In this document: in pieces, positions 27,722-36,080 of the stretch
Layout of the letters: each line of letters starts with the position of its first letter
Position numbering within the stretch: the stretch's first letter is position 1
Assembly: GCA_937925855.1 (NCBI GenBank)
Contig: CALAMO010000010.1
Span: 124,001-188,000, forward strand
Source of the DNA: an uncultured Thiotrichaceae bacterium
GTDB taxonomy: Bacteria; Pseudomonadota; Gammaproteobacteria; Thiotrichales; Thiotrichaceae
DNA length: 64,000 nucleotides
Direction: 5' to 3'
Program-made: the position numbers and the translations under genes
Notes under the pieces: model-generated
The model's database searches: none
What the model was told of the DNA's origin: nothing
Seen by the model: the letters and a program-made list of their open reading frames with translations, nothing else

Positions 27722-29074
27722 GTGGAACAACTGCTGATTTGCAATGCAAAAATCGTTAATGAGGGTGCTATCACTGAAGGTGATGTGCTCATCCAGGACG
27801 GACGTATTGCTGCCCTGGGCAGCGGCTTTCCAGCGCAGGGCGAGGTATTGGACGCTGCGGGCCGCTATTTATTGCCCGGCATGATTGATAGTCAGGTCAG
27901 TTTTTGTGAACCGGGTATGACGGTGGTGGCGGATATTGCTTCAGAAAGCAGTGCGGCGATTGCGGGCGGCGTCACTAGTTATCTCGATTTGCCCGATCCG
28001 GTGCACATGACCGCCACGCCCCAGCAGATAGCAGAAAAGCAGCAGCTGGCGCAGGGACGTTCTTGTGCTAACTACGGGTTTTATCTCAATGCGATTGGAG
28101 CAAACGCTGATTCACTGGCGACGCTCCCAGTGGAGCAGATCTGTGCGCTCAATATTATGCTGGGCGGCAATAGCAGCGATCCCCGCTTGTTGGAAGACCC
28201 TGAAGTTGTAGAACAACTGTTTGCGCATGCGCCGCTGCTGGTGACCGCGCACTGTGAAGACATGCCGCTGATCCTGGAACACGAGGAAAGTTACCGCAGT
28301 ATTTATGGCGATAATATTCCGCTGGAGTTTCATCCGGTGATTCGGAGTGCTGAAGCCTGCTTGCAGTCCACGGCGTTTGCGCTGGATTTAGCGCGGCGCT
28401 ATGACACCCCCTTGCATCTGATGCAGGTGTCTTCTACGCTGGAGTTGGACTTATTGTCTGACGCTGCGCTAGCTGACAAGCAGATTACGGCGGGCGTTAG
28501 TATTCCGCTGTTACACTTCTCCCATACAGACTATGCTGAAAAGGGTGCCGTGTTGAAATCACTGCCCGCCATTAAGTCACCTGAGGATCGTGCCAGCCTG
28601 ATTCAGGGGATGATGGAGGGTCGGTTGGATATAGTGAGTAGCGCGCATCAGCCGCAGGAACTGGCGCAAAAGCAAAAGCGCAGTTATTTTGACACGCCCG
28701 ACGGTATGCCTATGGTGCAGCATGGTTTGTTGAGCTTGTTGGAGCATTATCACGACGGTATTTTTTCGCTGGAGCTGATTGTGCAGAAAGCTAGCCACGC
28801 GGTGGCAGAGCGCTTTGCTATCCAAGAACGGGGCTTTATTCGGGAAGGTTATTTCGCCGACCTGGTCTTAGTGGATACTGAGCAGAATCATCGGGCCACC
28901 CGAAGCAATAGCCTGTCGCGTTGCGGCTGGACGCCGTTTGATGGCTATCGTTTTCGTTCTACTATTGCTGCCACCTTAGTGAATGGTCAGCTGGCTTGGC
29001 ATGAAGGTAAGCTCAAGGATATGGCTCCCGCTGGGATGGCGTTAAAATATGATCGATTGGCGCTGAAACCCTAA
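27722..29074 (+). CDS. Dihydroorotase-like protein lacking most metal ligands
   Basis: The overall layout of this ~450-residue amidohydrolase follows class I dihydroorotases (LLICNAKIVNEGAI at the start, AAGRYLLPGMID, TAHCEDMPLILEHE, LHLMQVSSTLELD, then a C-terminal beta-sandwich). Key ligands are missing. The HxH of the metal site is replaced (MIDSQVSFCEPG), the carboxylated-lysine region reads ALNIMLGG without Lys, the second His of LHxxHxS is Gln, and the DHAPH-type Asp is replaced (VSSAHQPQ). Only the AHCED histidine remains. It is therefore probably not catalytic and resembles the non-catalytic PyrC-like partners known beside some aspartate transcarbamoylases, though no pyrB is here. I chose GTG 27722, with GGAAG 6 bases before; GTG 27707 is possible. 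Confidence 0.8.
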   Translation: MEQLLICNAKIVNEGAITEGDVLIQDGRIAALGSGFPAQGEVLDAAGRYLLPGMIDSQVSFCEPGMTVVADIASESSAAIAGGVTSYLDLPDPVHMTATPQQIAEKQQLAQGRSCANYGFYLNAIGANADSLATLPVEQICALNIMLGGNSSDPRLLEDPEVVEQLFAHAPLLVTAHCEDMPLILEHEESYRSIYGDNIPLEFHPVIRSAEACLQSTAFALDLARRYDTPLHLMQVSSTLELDLLSDAALADKQITAGVSIPLLHFSHTDYAEKGAVLKSLPAIKSPEDRASLIQGMMEGRLDIVSSAHQPQELAQKQKRSYFDTPDGMPMVQHGLLSLLEHYHDGIFSLELIVQKASHAVAERFAIQERGFIREGYFADLVLVDTEQNHRATRSNSLSRCGWTPFDGYRFRSTIAATLVNGQLAWHEGKLKDMAPAGMALKYDRLALKP

Positions 29075-29149
29075 ATTTTCCTAGAATTTCATGTCCTGGC
29101 AGCGAATCTGTACTATATTCTTGGCAAGATAATAAGAGAGGGGATTGTT

Positions 29150-29341
29150 ATGGTGTCTTGTCAAACCGCTACTTCCAGGTCGATGCATAAGGGCTACGCA
29201 GGGACGGCACGGAAATTATTAGATAGTCTGATCGTATATCGTGCCGAACTAGGCGAGACGGGGCGACAGCTGGAAAAGTTGTTACGTGTTTATGGGGTAG
29301 CAGCGAGTTCGGATCTGCCGCATTCTAAGCAAATACACTAA
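29150..29341 (+). CDS. Hypothetical 63-residue protein
   Basis: No family is recognised. GAGAGGGG lies 8 bases before the ATG, a good ribosome site. The product is mildly basic, with an amphipathic helix in the middle (TARKLLDSLIVYRAELGETG, then RQLEKLLRVYGVAA) and no signal peptide or membrane helix. It ends just before the 53-bp repeat array. It could equally be a chance open frame, but the ribosome site and helical periodicity favour a real gene. Confidence 0.45.
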   Translation: MVSCQTATSRSMHKGYAGTARKLLDSLIVYRAELGETGRQLEKLLRVYGVAASSDLPHSKQIH

Positions 29342-29372
29342 TTATCTTTTGCTGCAACAAGCGGGTGGAAAT

Positions 29373-29567
29373 GTTATCGCAAGCATGGAAATCTGCGATT
29401 TCCACGGTGTTGCGCTGGCGGACGTGTTATCGCAAGCATGGAAATCTGCGATTTCCACGGTGTTGCGCTGGTGGACATGTTATCGCAAGCATGGAAATCT
29501 GCGATTTCCACGGTGTTGCGCTGGCGGACGTGTTATCGCAAGCATGGAAATCTGCGATTTCCACGGT
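29373..29567 (+). repeat. 53-bp tandem repeat array, four copies, each with a hairpin
   Basis: Four head-to-tail units start at 29373, 29426, 29479 and 29532 (period exactly 53; the last unit is cut at 36 bases). Each holds GTTATCGCAAGCA followed by an 8-bp perfect hairpin, TGGAAATC-TGC-GATTTCCA, and CGGT. The 17-base connectors are near-identical, differing by two transitions in the third. A diverged single copy lies about 1 kb downstream. Open frames through the array are artefacts, since 53 is not a multiple of three. Confidence 0.95.
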
Positions 29568-29610
29568 ACTATCGTCTAAGTGGTCTGCCTCATTTATAGT
29601 CAATCGTTGG

Positions 29611-29650
29611 AAAGCCTGCCTCATACATGTAAGGGTGTATGGGGCTTTTT
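29611..29650 (+). terminator. Rho-independent terminator downstream of the repeat array
   Basis: AAAGCC with a distal TCATACA arm pairs with TGTATG and GGCTTT across 29611-29646 and ends in a T6 run. It lies about 45 bases after the last repeat, so the array could be the body of a transcript ending here. The remaining bases up to the next start (29651-29811) hold an AT-rich stretch with TATTAT at 29786-29791 as a possible -10 and no gene. Confidence 0.7.
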
Positions 29651-29811
29651 TGCTGTATAAAATTAGGCTTTCTGCGCCTTAGCTTTAATCCCATAGCACT
29701 TTATTCACCTGTGTTTGCCTGTTGTTCATGGCTGCTGTTTAAATCATTTTTACTAATTCTTCTGAAATTCGTTAATATATGCGCTTATTATAGGCAACTC
29801 GGAGGAAGGGT

Positions 29812-30501
29812 ATGACTGATCTTAAAGCATCTGAAGGAACGTTAGCTAACTGTAATTCTGCGGTTTCAGAAAGCGCTAGTGTTTGGTGTGAACGTTCTGA
29901 TGCTGACAAAATTCCCTGTCCCGCACTGCTGAGTTTTTACAACAATGGCGTATTAAATCCAGACGCAGCCGGTAATGTCAGCATTGATCATCTGGACGCA
30001 GTGCTAGCCAGCGTCGGGGTCAGTGCCACGGTGCGCAAAGTCCTGACCAAAGGGGCGGACAAAACGGATGAAATCCCCGATAGCTTTAATTTGTTTGCGC
30101 TGCGTGATTCCAGTCTGGATCACAGTGGTAGCACGGGTATTCGTGACCCAGACGTTAATCCTGAGAAATTAGAGCAGGCTTTATTGCGCTTCAGTGAAGA
30201 CGGCCGTATGTACGCCGAACATTTTGCCGCTGCCGCCAATCAGGCTTGTTTGCATGACCCTGGTTTTAAAGGCAGTGCGATTCAAACCGTAGAATTTAGC
30301 GCGCTGCTTGAGGTATTTGGTCGCCTTGATGAGGCTGAAAAGCGTTATCTTACACTGGAGGATGTGCGGCGTCTCTGGCTGGACGGTCAATACCCAGAGG
30401 CTTGGCAGCCGCGCCCAGCGGATGATATTGGTGTGAGTGATGTGCTGGCGAGTGTGGCGGTTTTGTCGGTGAAGCGTATAGTGCAGACCCTCGGGCTCTG
30501 A
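29812..30501 (+). CDS. Possible heme-thiolate (family 2, chloroperoxidase-like) peroxidase
   Basis: This 229-residue protein follows a strong GGAGG ribosome site. The sequence KIPCPALLSFYNNGVLN near residue 33 resembles the PCP-ALxxLxNHG heme-thiolate motif of chloroperoxidases and unspecific peroxygenases, in which the Cys is the axial heme ligand. Later NLFALRDSSLDHSGSTGIRD sits where the EHDxSLSR element would be, and LTLEDVRRLWLDGQYPEAW resembles the C-terminal family pattern. The conserved acid Glu before His-Asp is not evident. No signal peptide is present. The assignment rests on motif order only and could be wrong; otherwise the protein is unrecognised. Confidence 0.4.
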   Translation: MTDLKASEGTLANCNSAVSESASVWCERSDADKIPCPALLSFYNNGVLNPDAAGNVSIDHLDAVLASVGVSATVRKVLTKGADKTDEIPDSFNLFALRDSSLDHSGSTGIRDPDVNPEKLEQALLRFSEDGRMYAEHFAAAANQACLHDPGFKGSAIQTVEFSALLEVFGRLDEAEKRYLTLEDVRRLWLDGQYPEAWQPRPADDIGVSDVLASVAVLSVKRIVQTLGL

Positions 30502-30553
30502 CAAGTCGCTGCGTAACCCAAAAGTGTGTAATGACGAGCATAAAATAACTCAC

Positions 30554-30611
30554 CGTGACCGTAGAAGAACGTTCACCGCAAGCATAGAAATCTACGATTT
30601 CTACCGTCACG
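30554..30611 (+). repeat. Dispersed relative of the 53-bp repeat, with alternative pairing
   Basis: CGCAAGCA (30578-30585) followed by TAGAAATC-TAC-GATTTCTA and CCGT matches the core of the array units at 29.4 kb. Stem bases change on both sides (G-C becomes A-T), so pairing is kept. In addition the right arm (30599-30611) is complementary, 12 of 13 bases, to CGTGACCGTAGAA at 30554-30566, so two competing hairpins can form. It lies between the stop of the putative peroxidase and the cyclase gene. Confidence 0.75.
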
Positions 30612-30793
30612 AGTGTTACAAATTAATAGAGTGGTAGGAGTGACAGCACTCGTTAGTGCAGCGGAGCTGGCATAGTTTTTATGCGTGGTGTCAATGTACC
30701 ACAAATGCTTAGTGTATAAACGTTAACCCCGGTGTTGATGGCGACTGCTTAGGCAGTTTGCCGCATCTGCCCAGTTTGAGAGGTGGGTCTAAA

Positions 30794-32143
30794 ATGGGTA
30801 AAAAACGCTATCAGTATCCCAGGCATATTCAGGTAGCACTGGATGCCTCATTAATGGTGCGTGTGTTAACTTATCCACCTCTATTGGTGGGTATTTTGTT
30901 ATTGCCCGAGTACAATTTAATGGCTGTTATTTTTTCAGCTCTGATGATTGTTGTCTGGATACCCCTGGCTTACGGTGTGACCAGACGTACTGAAAAGCCA
31001 ATAGCAAGAGAAATTATTAATCTACATACGGAGGCTTGGCTAGTCGGCCTCATTGTGCCACTGGTAGATTTTAATCCGGTTTTTATATTAGTGGTTGTCG
31101 TTATTGTTGGGATGGGGGGAGTCGCCTATGGTGGTTTCTGGTTGTGTGCAAAACGATACGTGTTTTTAGCTATTGGCATCGGTATATCTGTGTATGTTGT
31201 TGGGTTTAGCTATAAATATGAGGCGTGGTTGTCAACTGTTGCCATTATGGGACTCAGCGTTTTGTTTTCAGCTTTTGCGATTAGCTACGGGTCATTGGTG
31301 GGGGCAAAAGAAGCGGTTAGTGCTAGAAAAGCGCTCAAAAATAAGAAAGCAGAGTTAGAGCAGCTCAATGCAAAACTGGCGAAATACCTCTCTCCTCAGG
31401 TCTACGATTCTATTTTCCAGGGTAAACAAGAAGTCAGGATTGGCACGCATCGCAAGCGACTGACCGTCTTCTTTTCAGATATAAAAGATTTCACCAAAAT
31501 AACAGAAAATATGGAGTCAGAGGCTTTAGCTTCTTTGTTAAATAGTTATTTGAATGAAATGGCAGAAATTGCGCTACGGCATGGTGGTACGATCGATAAA
31601 TTTATCGGGGATGCCATCCTAATATTTTTTGGTGACCCTGAGTCAAAGGGTAAGCAGGAAGACGCTGAGGCCTGCGTGCTTATGGCGCTTGAAATGCGTG
31701 AACGCATGCAGGAGCTGCGCAAAAAATGGAAAAGTGAGGGTGTGGCAAGTGCCCTGCATATCAGGTGTGGCATTACCACGGGTTTTTGTACGGTCGGTAA
31801 TTTTGGCTCAGAGAATCGCTTGGATTATACGATTATTGGCGGGCAGGTTAATATAGCTGCTAGATTAGAATTAGAAGCGCAGCCGGATCATATACTTATT
31901 TCACAAGAGACGCACGCCCTGGTGAAAAATAAAGTCTTATGCGAAAAGAAAGATGAAATAACGGTAAAAGGCATTGCTTATCCGATTGAAACCTTTCAGG
32001 TCGTCGACCTGCGGGACAGGGTGAATACCGGTAAAGAGGCCATTGATGGAAAGATTAGTGATTTTATCGAGCAGGTTGAAAATGAGAATTTATCACCTGC
32101 GGATAAAGATTATATCGCCAAGAAAATATTACAGCAGCTGTGA
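30794..32143 (+). CDS. Membrane-bound class III adenylate/guanylate cyclase
   Basis: This ~449-residue protein has an N-terminal membrane domain of five to six helices (residues ~25-180, MASE2-like in layout), a short coiled coil (ARKALKNKKAELEQLNAKLA), and a class III cyclase catalytic domain. The first metal Asp is in TVFFSDIKDFTKIT, the adenine-specifying Lys and second Asp are in GGTIDKFIGDAILIFFGD, and the transition-state Asn/Arg pair is in IIGGQVNIAARLE. The Lys indicates ATP rather than GTP. It should make cAMP in response to a membrane or periplasmic cue. ATG 30794 follows GAGAGGTGG. Confidence 0.92.
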   Translation: MGKKRYQYPRHIQVALDASLMVRVLTYPPLLVGILLLPEYNLMAVIFSALMIVVWIPLAYGVTRRTEKPIAREIINLHTEAWLVGLIVPLVDFNPVFILVVVVIVGMGGVAYGGFWLCAKRYVFLAIGIGISVYVVGFSYKYEAWLSTVAIMGLSVLFSAFAISYGSLVGAKEAVSARKALKNKKAELEQLNAKLAKYLSPQVYDSIFQGKQEVRIGTHRKRLTVFFSDIKDFTKITENMESEALASLLNSYLNEMAEIALRHGGTIDKFIGDAILIFFGDPESKGKQEDAEACVLMALEMRERMQELRKKWKSEGVASALHIRCGITTGFCTVGNFGSENRLDYTIIGGQVNIAARLELEAQPDHILISQETHALVKNKVLCEKKDEITVKGIAYPIETFQVVDLRDRVNTGKEAIDGKISDFIEQVENENLSPADKDYIAKKILQQL

Positions 32144-32333
32144 TTTATTCACTTTCTATTTAGATAAAGAAACACTATCCTTAAGGTTACGTTAAATTAT
32201 TAAGTATCAGCAGATGCTTTTTTAACGAGCTTAACAGTTGGCGCGAGGAACAAACAGGCCATAACGACTGGTCACTCAGTATGTTTAGCGCTGTCGGTGA
32301 ACTTGCGCCAGATGAATAGCCTAAGGAGGGAAG

Positions 32334-33065
32334 ATGTCGAATATTGCAGGTAAGGCGTATGCTATGAATGTTATTACGCCCAGCCATCCTAAATGTACCT
32401 GGTTCAACCGCTTTATCTTTATGCTGGCGCGCAGCCAGCCAGCTCAGCTCAAAGGCTTATTAGGCCTGTCGATTATTCATTTTGCTCGCTGGGTCATTAT
32501 TAAGCGCGATCAGTGGCCTGACCTAGGTCAAGGCAAGCAAACGCTTAAAAATGACTATATGCTCTTTTGCTCAAACTTTAATGGTACCTGGGATCAATAT
32601 ATCGACGCCTTTTCCGATGGGATTCCCGATGGCCTGGATATGTTTTGGTATAGCGCCACCAAATACCCGAAATCCTTACCCGTTACACCATTTAAAGACT
32701 ATATCAGCCATAATCAGATTTATACCGACTATTATTACAATGCCACGCCCGGTTCGGCGCAGCGTGATATTAAAGCCTCTATTCACGTCTATGATGAGGT
32801 AAAGAAGTTGGCACAGCGACACCAAGACGCTGATCCCGCGACATTTGCCGCTGCCTATCGTGAGATGCTGCTGGCGGTACAGCACCATTTAGGCGAACCC
32901 GGCTATGCGCCGGTTGCTAGCTTGGATACGGAAAGGGCGGATTTTAATCGCAGGGATGTGATTCAAGCGACCCAGAATCGCCTACGCCAGCTGCGTGCGG
33001 CGGAGACAGTAGTGGCCGAGCCTGCGGACAAGCACCAACAGCTTGGAGGTGCAGACAATGCCTAA
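32334..33065 (+). CDS. DyP-operon protein 1, uncharacterised soluble domain
   Basis: This 243-residue protein has an excellent ribosome site (AAGGAGGG). I recognise no named family. Notable stretches are IIHFARWVIIKRDQWPDLGQ, then NDYMLFCSNFNGTWDQYIDAF, then PVTPFKDYISHNQIYTDYYY. The same order of elements recurs in the next protein (THICRFVVLDD, NCAYLMFTAEIDA, CMRYMQRCQVET), so the two seem to share a domain. A hydrophobic helix near residue 40 is weak and may not span the membrane. Its stop lies 8 bases inside the next gene, and the third gene encodes a DyP peroxidase, so the three products very likely act together. Confidence 0.7.
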   Translation: MSNIAGKAYAMNVITPSHPKCTWFNRFIFMLARSQPAQLKGLLGLSIIHFARWVIIKRDQWPDLGQGKQTLKNDYMLFCSNFNGTWDQYIDAFSDGIPDGLDMFWYSATKYPKSLPVTPFKDYISHNQIYTDYYYNATPGSAQRDIKASIHVYDEVKKLAQRHQDADPATFAAAYREMLLAVQHHLGEPGYAPVASLDTERADFNRRDVIQATQNRLRQLRAAETVVAEPADKHQQLGGADNA

Positions 33066-34134
33066 TTTTGATACCGGACATTATTTTCTGACGTTGCTAT
33101 CACCCATTAAACAAGGCACCACGGCGGATGGCATTTCCTACGCCCAAAATTTACGGATGCTGCTGACCGCGCTGCGCACGGCACACCAATCACCGGCGAC
33201 CGAGGGTGATGATGTTAGCGCACAGGATAACAGTCCCTTTGTGCTGAGTCAGCGCACGCATATTTGCCGCTTTGTGGTGCTGGATGACGTGGTGTTTAAC
33301 GGTCGAGTGCAGCGCAATGCGCTGCTGACTAAGTTAACAATGAAGCTGATGAAGAGATTCCAAGGGGCTGAGGCAACTAATCCGCTGCTGGAGCCGCAGG
33401 ACGTTGATCGGTTGAACTGTGCCTACCTGATGTTTACCGCAGAAATTGATGCTTCACGCCGGCCTGAGGATGCGCTGCCGCAGACCTTGACCCTGGAACA
33501 GCAGGATGAGGTGCGTGATACCTATGCGCGCGAGCTGTGGGAGACGATGCCCGAGGCGATTCATGAAATTTACAAAAATTGTGAAGGCTTTGCACCAACC
33601 AGCGCAGAGGATTGCATGCGGTATATGCAGCGCTGTCAGGTAGAAACAACCCTGCCATTTAACGATTATTGGCTGGAGCCACCTGAGTTGCCAGGGTTGC
33701 CAGGGAAAATTCTGTTGCCCCTGCTGCTGTTGCCGCTGGGGGTGACCCTGTTGGCGCTGCTGAGTTGGCTACTCCAGCTGGATAAAGTGCTGCTATTGGG
33801 TTGGCTGTTGGGCTTAAGCTCGGGCTGGACATTGTTAATCGGATCGGCACTTACGGCGGCGGCATTTTATGGGGTCTATCGCTATATCCTCGCAAATGGC
33901 AATAAGCCGATGCCAGCGGGGCGGTATGCAGATCTACCGTCCGTATTGAAAGCGCTGTATACACAGCAGCACTTCGCACAGTTTGCGATTGAGATGCAGG
34001 GCAAAAGTGATGAGGAGCTGTACGAACAGTTCGGGCAGTTTATCGCCAAACATAAACCCGACGATAAAATGAGTCCGAGTCAGGCCCCAGGGGTCATTGC
34101 CAGCAAAACTGCGAACGGGGGAGAACAAGCATGA
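33058..34134 (+). CDS. DyP-operon protein 2, accessory domain plus two membrane helices
   Basis: This ~358-residue protein has an N-terminal soluble part (residues ~1-210) with THICRFVVLDDVVFNG, NCAYLMFTAEIDASR and CMRYMQRCQVETTLPFNDYW, resembling the first operon protein. A hydrophobic hairpin follows (ILLPLLLLPLGVTLLALLSW, then helices through LLIGSALTAAAFYGVYRYIL), and then a cytoplasmic-type tail. ATG 33058 follows GGAGG by 8 bases and overlaps the previous gene; an earlier TTG at 33043 lies before that site. It overlaps the peroxidase gene by ATGA. A role as membrane anchor or lipid-facing partner of the peroxidase is inference. Confidence 0.7.
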   Translation: MPNFDTGHYFLTLLSPIKQGTTADGISYAQNLRMLLTALRTAHQSPATEGDDVSAQDNSPFVLSQRTHICRFVVLDDVVFNGRVQRNALLTKLTMKLMKRFQGAEATNPLLEPQDVDRLNCAYLMFTAEIDASRRPEDALPQTLTLEQQDEVRDTYARELWETMPEAIHEIYKNCEGFAPTSAEDCMRYMQRCQVETTLPFNDYWLEPPELPGLPGKILLPLLLLPLGVTLLALLSWLLQLDKVLLLGWLLGLSSGWTLLIGSALTAAAFYGVYRYILANGNKPMPAGRYADLPSVLKALYTQQHFAQFAIEMQGKSDEELYEQFGQFIAKHKPDDKMSPSQAPGVIASKTANGGEQA

Positions 34135-35864
34135 TCGCCAGACAAGCAGCAGACGAGTGTTTGCAGCTGGATGAAATCCAGGGCAATGTGGTGCGTGCTT
34201 ATGGCCGCTTCAGCTTTCCCTGCGCGCGTTATTTTTTTCTTAATATTCGTAATGTAGCCCAGGGTAGGGCCTTTATTGAGGCCATAAGGACGGAAGTCAC
34301 GACGGCACAGCGCTGGACGGCAGCGGGTGCGCCGGGCCTGGATAAGCCGCTGGTCACCTTGAACATTGGTTTTACCTTTAGGGGGCTACTCCGCTTAGGT
34401 CTACCGACGCGCACCTTGCAAAATATGCCGGAAGAGTACATCGATGGGATGCGCAAGCGGGCGCATATTTTGGGTGACAGTGATAGCGCATTGCTGGATA
34501 AAGATCAGGATCACGTTCAGCATTGGGATCGCCTGTGGCGCGAGAGCCATCAGGATGATGATGCCTTCGATAGTGAGGATGATGTCCATATCTGGATCTC
34601 AATGAATGCACAGGTCAAGGAAGCCGGGAGTCATGAACCACACCCCGCGCTTGAGGATAAAACGAAATACCTCAAGCAATTGTGTGCAGCGTCTGCTGGA
34701 GGTGTTGCCATTCTCGCCAAGAACGGCCCCGCAGGCGATGAGGAGTATCAGTCCGCCACGGCCATTTTTAAGCCGGGGCCGGAGGGTAAGCTGTGGCCGT
34801 CTCCGACTGAACATTTTGGCTTTGCCGATGGAATTGGTGATCCGGTCTTTAAAGGTCAATACCGGGCGAAAGACGAGGCGGAAGCTGTGATTGGGCGCGG
34901 TAAGTGGATGGACGCAAAACAAGGCTGGCAGCCGCTGGCGACCGGTGAATTTATCCTGGGTTATCCCGATGAAAGCCAGGAATTACCCCCCACAGCGGCA
35001 CCGGCTAACTTTATGAATAACGGCACGTTCATGGTGTACCGCAAGCTGCATGAGAATGTTGAGACGTTTGAGGCAGTGATCGCTGAGGAAGCCGCCGCCT
35101 ATGCGCAGGTGATGCAGGTCGATTTGGCCGAGGCCAAGGTGACCTTAAAAGCCAAAATGGTCGGGCGTTGGCCGGACGGTGTGCCGCTGTCGAAGGTGCC
35201 GGATTACCCGGCCTGGCGTCAGTTTCGTCAGGCGAAGGGTTTTGATCAGCTCGGCGAGATAGACCCCGCGCGCGCAACGCCGGAGCAGCTGAAAGCATTA
35301 GCTCAGGCCGCGCAAAATTATAAGACCTACTTTAAGTCCAATGAGATCAAAGACTTTCGTTACGGCGATGACCTCAAAGGCTATAAGTGTCCGGTAGGTT
35401 CGCATCTGCGCCGGACGAATACGCGCGATTATATGGATCCGTTGAACACCAAGGATGGCCAGAATGCAACGGCGACGACGCAGCTGAATAAGCGGCGGCG
35501 TATTTTACGTCGCGGTCTGCCTTATGGTCCTGCGGTCGCCGGGCAGCCGATGACTGACCAGACTGAGCAGGGCGTTATTTTCATGGCAATCTGCACCAGT
35601 CTGTTTCGCCAGTTTGAATTTGTGCAGCAGCAGTGGATTCAATACGGCCTGGATTTTAATGCCGGTAATAATACCTGCCCGGTGTTGGGAAACCATGCGC
35701 ATCATCAGCGCTACACGATTAACGCTGATCCGGCGTCGGGTAAACCGCCTTATATTATGAGTAAGCTGAAGACCTTTGTGGAAACGCGCGGCGGGGATTA
35801 TTTCTTTATTCCATCGATGACGGCGCTGCGCATGATTGGGATGGGGATTGTTGATCCCACCTGA
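34131..35864 (+). CDS. DyP-type heme peroxidase
   Basis: This 577-residue dye-decolorizing peroxidase is of the long (class C/D-like) type. LDEIQGNVVRAYGRF opens it. The distal Asp motif GxxDG appears as EHFGFADGIGDP, the segment CPVGSHLRRTNTRDYMDP includes the likely proximal heme His, and RRRILRRGLPYGPA supplies the distal Arg region. FMAICTSLFRQFEFVQQQW and NTCPVLGN are further family features. It oxidises dyes, phenolics or other bulky donors with H2O2. No signal peptide or Tat motif is present, so it is cytoplasmic unless held by the upstream membrane protein. A strong terminator closes the operon. Confidence 0.93.
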   Translation: MIARQAADECLQLDEIQGNVVRAYGRFSFPCARYFFLNIRNVAQGRAFIEAIRTEVTTAQRWTAAGAPGLDKPLVTLNIGFTFRGLLRLGLPTRTLQNMPEEYIDGMRKRAHILGDSDSALLDKDQDHVQHWDRLWRESHQDDDAFDSEDDVHIWISMNAQVKEAGSHEPHPALEDKTKYLKQLCAASAGGVAILAKNGPAGDEEYQSATAIFKPGPEGKLWPSPTEHFGFADGIGDPVFKGQYRAKDEAEAVIGRGKWMDAKQGWQPLATGEFILGYPDESQELPPTAAPANFMNNGTFMVYRKLHENVETFEAVIAEEAAAYAQVMQVDLAEAKVTLKAKMVGRWPDGVPLSKVPDYPAWRQFRQAKGFDQLGEIDPARATPEQLKALAQAAQNYKTYFKSNEIKDFRYGDDLKGYKCPVGSHLRRTNTRDYMDPLNTKDGQNATATTQLNKRRRILRRGLPYGPAVAGQPMTDQTEQGVIFMAICTSLFRQFEFVQQQWIQYGLDFNAGNNTCPVLGNHAHHQRYTINADPASGKPPYIMSKLKTFVETRGGDYFFIPSMTALRMIGMGIVDPT

Positions 35865-35970
35865 GGTCTGTGCGCCAAGCTGTAGCCACTGGAAACAGGG
35901 CCTGCAGGTCTGGCAATACGCTCGCGTTGCCGCCGTGCTCACCCGTTAGTCACTCAATACTTCAATCACT

Positions 35971-36005
35971 AAAGCCCGCCGCGCTGTGTCAGTGCGGTGG
36001 GTTTT
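35971..36005 (+). terminator. Rho-independent terminator of the DyP operon
   Basis: A 16-position stem (35971-35986 with 35990-36005), three of its pairs being G-U, has a 3-base loop and a TTTT end. It lies about 105 bases after the DyP stop. The surrounding gap (35865-36167) otherwise contains the Fur-type sites of the iron transporter and no gene. Confidence 0.8.
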
Positions 36006-36080
36006 GGCGTGTCTGCGTTGGGTGTGCCTTTCGGTTTTGGCCTTGTCGTTGCCAGCGATCTGGGAAATAGTATTTGCAGT

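Noticed and set aside
29373-29567. CRISPR-like array
   Set aside because: The 17-base connectors between the 36-base cores are nearly identical rather than unique, there are only four units, and no cas gene is near.
29349-29682. Two long overlapping frames with repetitive peptides through the tandem repeats
   Set aside because: The 53-bp period shifts frame at each unit, so openness in several frames follows from the repeat having few stops. There is no ribosome site and the peptide has no consistent pattern.
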